Positions 59,495 through 64,000 of a DNA stretch of 64,000 nucleotides are shown here, piece after piece. The stretch comes from Sapria himalayana (Eukaryota; Streptophyta; Magnoliopsida; Malpighiales; Rafflesiaceae), in the NCBI GenBank assembly GCA_029783825.1, contig JAREIK010012127.1:186001-250000 (forward strand). Direction: 5' to 3'. A model generated the notes under the pieces. It saw only the letters and a program-made list of their open reading frames with translations. It was not told where the DNA came from and searched no databases. Within the stretch, counting starts at the first letter, position 1. Every line of letters begins with the position of its first letter. A program made the translations under genes and the position numbers.

Positions 59495-60291
59495 CTATGT
59501 TGCACGGACACGGATACGGACACGGAGATACGACACGGCAGGATACGGGAACATGGTAAATTCTAAAAAACTAGGATACGGATACGACTAGGATACGTCA
59601 TGATAGAAAAAATAAAATTAAAAATAAAAATTATTAATTATAAATATTTGGTATTTTAAAATAATTTAAAATTCTGTATTTTAAAATAATTTAAAATACT
59701 GTATTTTAAAATAATTTAAAATTCTGTATTTTAAAATAATTTAAAATTCTGTATTTTAAAATAATGTAAAAAAAATTTAAGCCCTATAACACCCACTCTC
59801 CACCACCCTCCCTTTACAGTTTTGATTTTCGAACTTTCCCCCCTCCCGATACAGATTCCAAAACCCCCCTCCCGATACAGATTCCAAAACCCCCCTTTCC
59901 CTTTATAGAATTAGGTTACCTTAGGTATTGTCGGCGCCTCGGCGGTGTGCTCCTCCCCTCCCCGTTTGACGCAATGACAATTGACAACTATTTCTCGCAA
60001 TCGGCTTGTCGGCAACTCACTGTCGGTGGTGTGCTCCTCAATTTGTTGGAGATGTAGGAGTAATAGTTAATATATAGTGTATTTCCGACGCGTTAGAATC
60101 GTAAAAACGCGTCAGTTGGTAAACGACGCGTTTGTAGGTAAACGACGTGTCTGTTGTTAACGACGACTGTTTCTAAACAATGCGTCGGATATGTCTCTGA
60201 CGCGTATCCGACCCGTGTCCGACACGTGGACATGGCGACACGGGTCGGACACGGCGACACGGCAATTCCTAAGCGTATCCGTGCAACATAG
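59495..60291 (+). mobile_element. MITE M2, non-autonomous hAT, 797 bp, perfect 8-bp TSD
   Basis: The TSD gtcttcac is at 59487-59494 and 60292-60299. Ends are ctatgttgcacggacacgg and the complement of ctatgttgcacggatacg. The left subterminal block shares gatacgacacggcaggatac and ttctaaaaaactaggatacg with M1. The interior differs from M1: a 25-bp tandem repeat at 59650-59768 and a twice-repeated cccgatacagattccaaaac unit at 59846-59893. No coding capacity. Confidence 0.92.
59650..59768. repeat. 25-bp tandem repeat inside M2
   Basis: The unit tgtattttaaaataatttaa plus aattc repeats about five times with few changes. It lies at the same place in M2 as the AT-rich half of M1. Confidence 0.85.
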
Positions 60292-60299
60292 GTCTTCAC

Positions 60300-62439
60300 A
60301 AAGTTCCTCACTATGACCAATACTAAAAATGAATATGCAAATTTTATTTATAATAAGGCAGATACTTTCTTTTTGTTACATATTAGAGCTCTTATGAATC
60401 ATTTTTCTACTTTAAACTCATAAATTATTAACTCGAAAAAAAATTATCACATTATATGTAATCATTTTCTATTTATTATTGTACAAATTTAATCAATAAA
60501 ATATCACATTCAAACAAAAATTTAATGAATCAAATATATACAAAGATAACTCTTATATAACAGAAACGTTAGATTGGAGCAGACCACGAATTGAGTATTT
60601 TTATCCATAAGACAAAAAAGTAAAAAAAATAAATAGAATAAAATAAAAACTAAAAGTTACAAATTACAACTACATTCTCTCATTATTTTCAGAATATCAT
60701 AATTAATAGCAATATATTTAAAATTTTTTGTTATAATAATATTTAATTTGATACTTTATTTTTTTCATTTTCTTTTTTTTTCCTAAATGTCATAATAGTT
60801 TTATATTTCGTGAATGTAAATTATTTTGTTAAACAAATCAATTATAATATCATTTTATTCTTACATTTTTTATTTTATAAAAATTGAAAGAGTTAAAAAA
60901 AATTATTTAGGAATAAACAAATTTATTAATATAAATATTTTTTATATTATTAGGCATCATACTAATTATTTGGGTATCATTTATATATTATTTCTTTATT
61001 CTCAACTTGATCATATGAAACTAACTAAGCTGAGAATTTTAGACTTAAATATTAGAGATATTACTATAATAAATTATGAGATATGTTAGATTAGAAAAAC
61101 ATATCAAGGCTTTTTGACTTACCCATTGTATTTGTGTAAGTAATAATTCATTCGATCGGATTCACTTAGACATTTAAGAACCTAATAAAATTGAAACTCC
61201 ATATCTCCTAAGATACTTTGCTACTTGATTATTTCTTTTTCAAAATAAATTTAAAAAGTTTTTTTATTTTTGTGATATTTCTTTACGATTAAAATTTAAT
61301 TTAAAAAATATATAAATATCATTAAAAATAATAATTCTTTAGAATATATATCTAATAGTTTTAGAATTTACTATATTGATCATAAGATCAATAACAAAAC
61401 TTTTTGTGCTATAATAAAAAATAAAAAATAAATATTTAACTGAGTTGATTAGAATACTTTTCTATAATAAAAGTTTGTAAGAATATTTTTGAAAAAATAA
61501 AATTTGAATTATAAATTATTTATTTAATTGAGTATTTTCTGCTATGTATTTTAATCATGTTTTTTTTTAATATTATATCATAGAAAGGGATTGTTTGATT
61601 TATATCTCAAAATTTTTGAAAGTAATTATTTTGTTAATAATTTTCTCCAAGACATGATTAGCTGACACTCAGGATAATAAAATTTATCTTTCCTAATTAT
61701 TCTAGTATTAAAAAAATCAGAAGAGAAATTTAAATTTAATACACTTCTTTACTCCTCTAGATAACTATTTGAGCCTCCAACCAGAAGAGAATATCACCTC
61801 AAAGCTATTTCTAAACTCAATTCACATTATGATGTCTCTCCTTTCAAATCATCAAATGCAGCAATAGTACAAAACAAATTAATTTTAGAGAAAATAAGAT
61901 TTTCTTGAAAAACAAATTACTTCTCGTCTAAACAAGTTGGTGACTCTCGATTCGATTCCAATTCAAATGCCAAATGAAATGGGAGTCGAGAGACTTAATC
62001 ATCTAGGACTTCAAGATTATTCTAGAAAAAATGAATGAAATTTTACCCAGAAATCATATGATCTCAGCTTTAAATCCTCTGATTTTAACATTTTGATTGT
62101 TATCCAAAAAAAACATGAGTTATACTAAATACCTTATTTTATAGATTTTATCATACTCAAATATTTTTACATTTTATCTTTTTATTACTTCTCATGAAGT
62201 ATTATCTCATCTAGGAAAATGTTAATTCATTATGAAAAAGATAAATATTTTTTACTTTAAGAAAAATTAAAAACTAATACTTCAACTTTCACAAATGATT
62301 ATTATTGATTGAATTTAGATATTCAATGTAAAAATCAATAATGATAATAAAGTAGATTAAATTAATACACGATTTGCTATGCAAAAACACTCATTTTTTT
62401 AGAATTGACTATCATGATATTTTTTTCTCTAGTGATCAG
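60300..62439. other. AT-rich DNA, nothing recognised
   Basis: This should still be intron of the VPS38-like gene. No exon, terminal repeat or pol motif could be read with confidence. Confidence 0.4.
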
Positions 62440-62510
62440 AATTATCTCGATATATATACGTATGTTTCTGACAGCCTATCAGAAACATACGTATATATAT
62501 CGAGATAATT
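62440..62510. repeat. Perfect 32-bp inverted repeat with 7-base loop
   Basis: The left arm 62440-62471 and right arm 62479-62510 are exact reverse complements (arm begins aattatctcgatatatatac and ends tttctga). The loop is cagccta. It lies directly at the truncated start of hAT copy H4. Confidence 0.95.
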
Positions 62511-62515
62511 AATAT

Positions 62516-64000
62516 TGTGCTATCCATGATATTCGATATCTGGATAAGTCACGATGAATCATCTTATGCATATCTCACCCGTTAATATGTAAATTCTAAT
62601 TGAACAATGAATAAAAAATTTTAGGATTCTCTAAGATTCTCCATCCTTATGATGGCACTTTCATTTTTGAGTGCATAATAAAAATCTTTAGAGAATATAA
62701 AATTCAAAATAAAATTATTAGTATCGCATTCGATAACGCATCTAATAATAGAGTAGTAATTAATATGTTTGTTAAGAATATTAGAGACGCACCATTAAGA
62801 AAGATTTTTCATATCAGATGCATGTATTACGTGATTACCTAATTGTACAAGAAGGTATGAAGGTGTGTTCCCCCGCGTTGGATAATATATATAATACACT
62901 AAAATATATTTACACTCCTCACAGATAATAGAAGTTTGGTAGTCTCTGTTTGTTAGTGAATCTTAAGAAAAAAAAATTCTAATCAGATGTGAGACACCTT
63001 TGGAATTACACATATCTGATATTAGAGTCATATGTTGGATATAAATACGTGATATCCAACTACGTCAATAGTAAGAATGACGAAATTATTAATGACACTG
63101 ACTAGGCTTCAGAAATTTCATTTATAAAATTACTGAAGATTTTTTATGACATGACAAACATATTTTCATCGGCTTATACTCTCAATACTTGCATTATACT
63201 CAGGTGCATATGTAATATTAGTAGCATGTTTAGGAAGTATCGAGCTGGCTCGACACTTAGTCATATGATTGCAGAGAAAGAAACCATGTACTTAAAGTAC
63301 TATTTTACCGTTTCATCTCTTTATTATCTCACTGCATGCATAGACCATAGGGTTTAAATGGATAGGGTAGATAACACTCTGACTTATATTTCCTCGTGCA
63401 TGAACCTGGAAAACCCACCTGAAGGATTCATTCACGAGAAGTTGACTGACATGTTCACATAATACGATATTAAGTATGAAGGTAGTAGTAGTGAAACTAT
63501 GATTACGAATATGAATAGCTTTTTCGGAGATGAAAATTTTTTCATTCAGTTAGCAAGGAAAAAACGATGGGGTGGACCATTACATAGGAGTGAACTTTCT
63601 CGGTACTTAGATACCGATTATTATTCAATCCTATCACATTCTGTACTAAGAATCTTGATATATTACATGTGAAAATCATATGAGTTCACCTTTTCCATAC
63701 TATCTAGGATGACACGGGATCTACTGACTCCTCCGATATCGAGCGTAGCATCGGAGTCTATTTTTTCAATAGCAGTGAACGTGATTTCGTATAGAAGATC
63801 GAGATTACGTCTAGATATTATTGAGACATTAACTTGTTTAAAGGATTGTGAGGATTCGAGGTTTATCATCTAGGATTGTCCTGGAGCTAGGACAGGAATT
63901 GCATCCGCTGCGAAAGCAAAAAAATTGATTGTTGATGATGATGATCCATATAATAGTGATTTTGATGTTGCGGTTGATGATGATCATTATATGTCGATTA
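62516..64000 (+). pseudogene. Decayed hAT copy H4 on plus strand, runs off the window
   Basis: The sequence is collinear with H1/H2 transposase but in the opposite orientation to the other copies. The region around the first catalytic Asp is at 62520-62560 and the second-Asp region (FDNASNN-like) at about 62728-62760. The core is open at 63151-63357 (CICNISSMFRKYRAGSTLSH). The dimerisation region is at about 63705-63850 and the acidic tail from 63930. Stops and indels throughout. The BED-finger part is missing on the left; the GC-rich end should lie beyond 64000. Confidence 0.82.

Overview
The window is nuclear DNA from a flowering plant. It has spliced genes with GT-AG introns, very AT-rich non-coding DNA, and a heavy load of hAT DNA transposons and decayed Copia retrotransposons. 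A monocot with long introns (palm-like) is my guess, but nothing in the window proves the lineage.

Only two host genes are visible and they converge. On the + strand, 72-668 is the last coding exon of a plant O-fucosyltransferase-family gene. On the - strand, five exons encode the last ~292 residues of a VPS38/UVRAG-like subunit of the PI3-kinase complex (autophagy and endosomal sorting). Its last three exons lie together at 2176-2976. The two exons before them are at 44743-44935 and 58240-58446. All five join in frame, so they are separated by introns of 41,766 bp and 13,304 bp, and the gene continues off the right edge. About 95% of the window is therefore intron of one gene.

The intron cargo has layers. 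Left (3-15 kb): a decayed minus-strand Copia element, an old hAT copy, an old MITE with a 333-bp tandem duplication, and a plus-strand Copia relic. Centre (15.7-26.1 kb): a tandem segmental duplication of about 5 kb, each copy holding a dead hAT plus a dead Copia. Each copy later gained a different MITE, so each serves as the empty site for the other. Then (26.2-34.1 kb) comes a three-level nest: old hAT H3, split by a young hAT H1 (TSD aaataagt), which is itself split by a GC-rich MITE. Right: more Copia pieces, a scrambled-repeat block flanked by a 23-bp direct repeat, a second young hAT H2 (50237-53834, TSD aaattaat), a MITE with perfect TSDs at 59.5 kb, a perfect 32-bp inverted repeat, and a plus-strand hAT that runs off the end.

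The hAT family has about seven copies here. Its transposase has a BED zinc finger, a catalytic core and a C-terminal dimerisation domain. The two youngest copies each carry one visible disabling lesion: a 1-bp deletion in H1 and one nonsense codon in H2. Family members and their MITEs share GC-rich, GGCACGGC-like ends and a conserved internal stem-loop that looks undescribed. No rRNA, tRNA, CRISPR array or clearly new multi-gene system was found.
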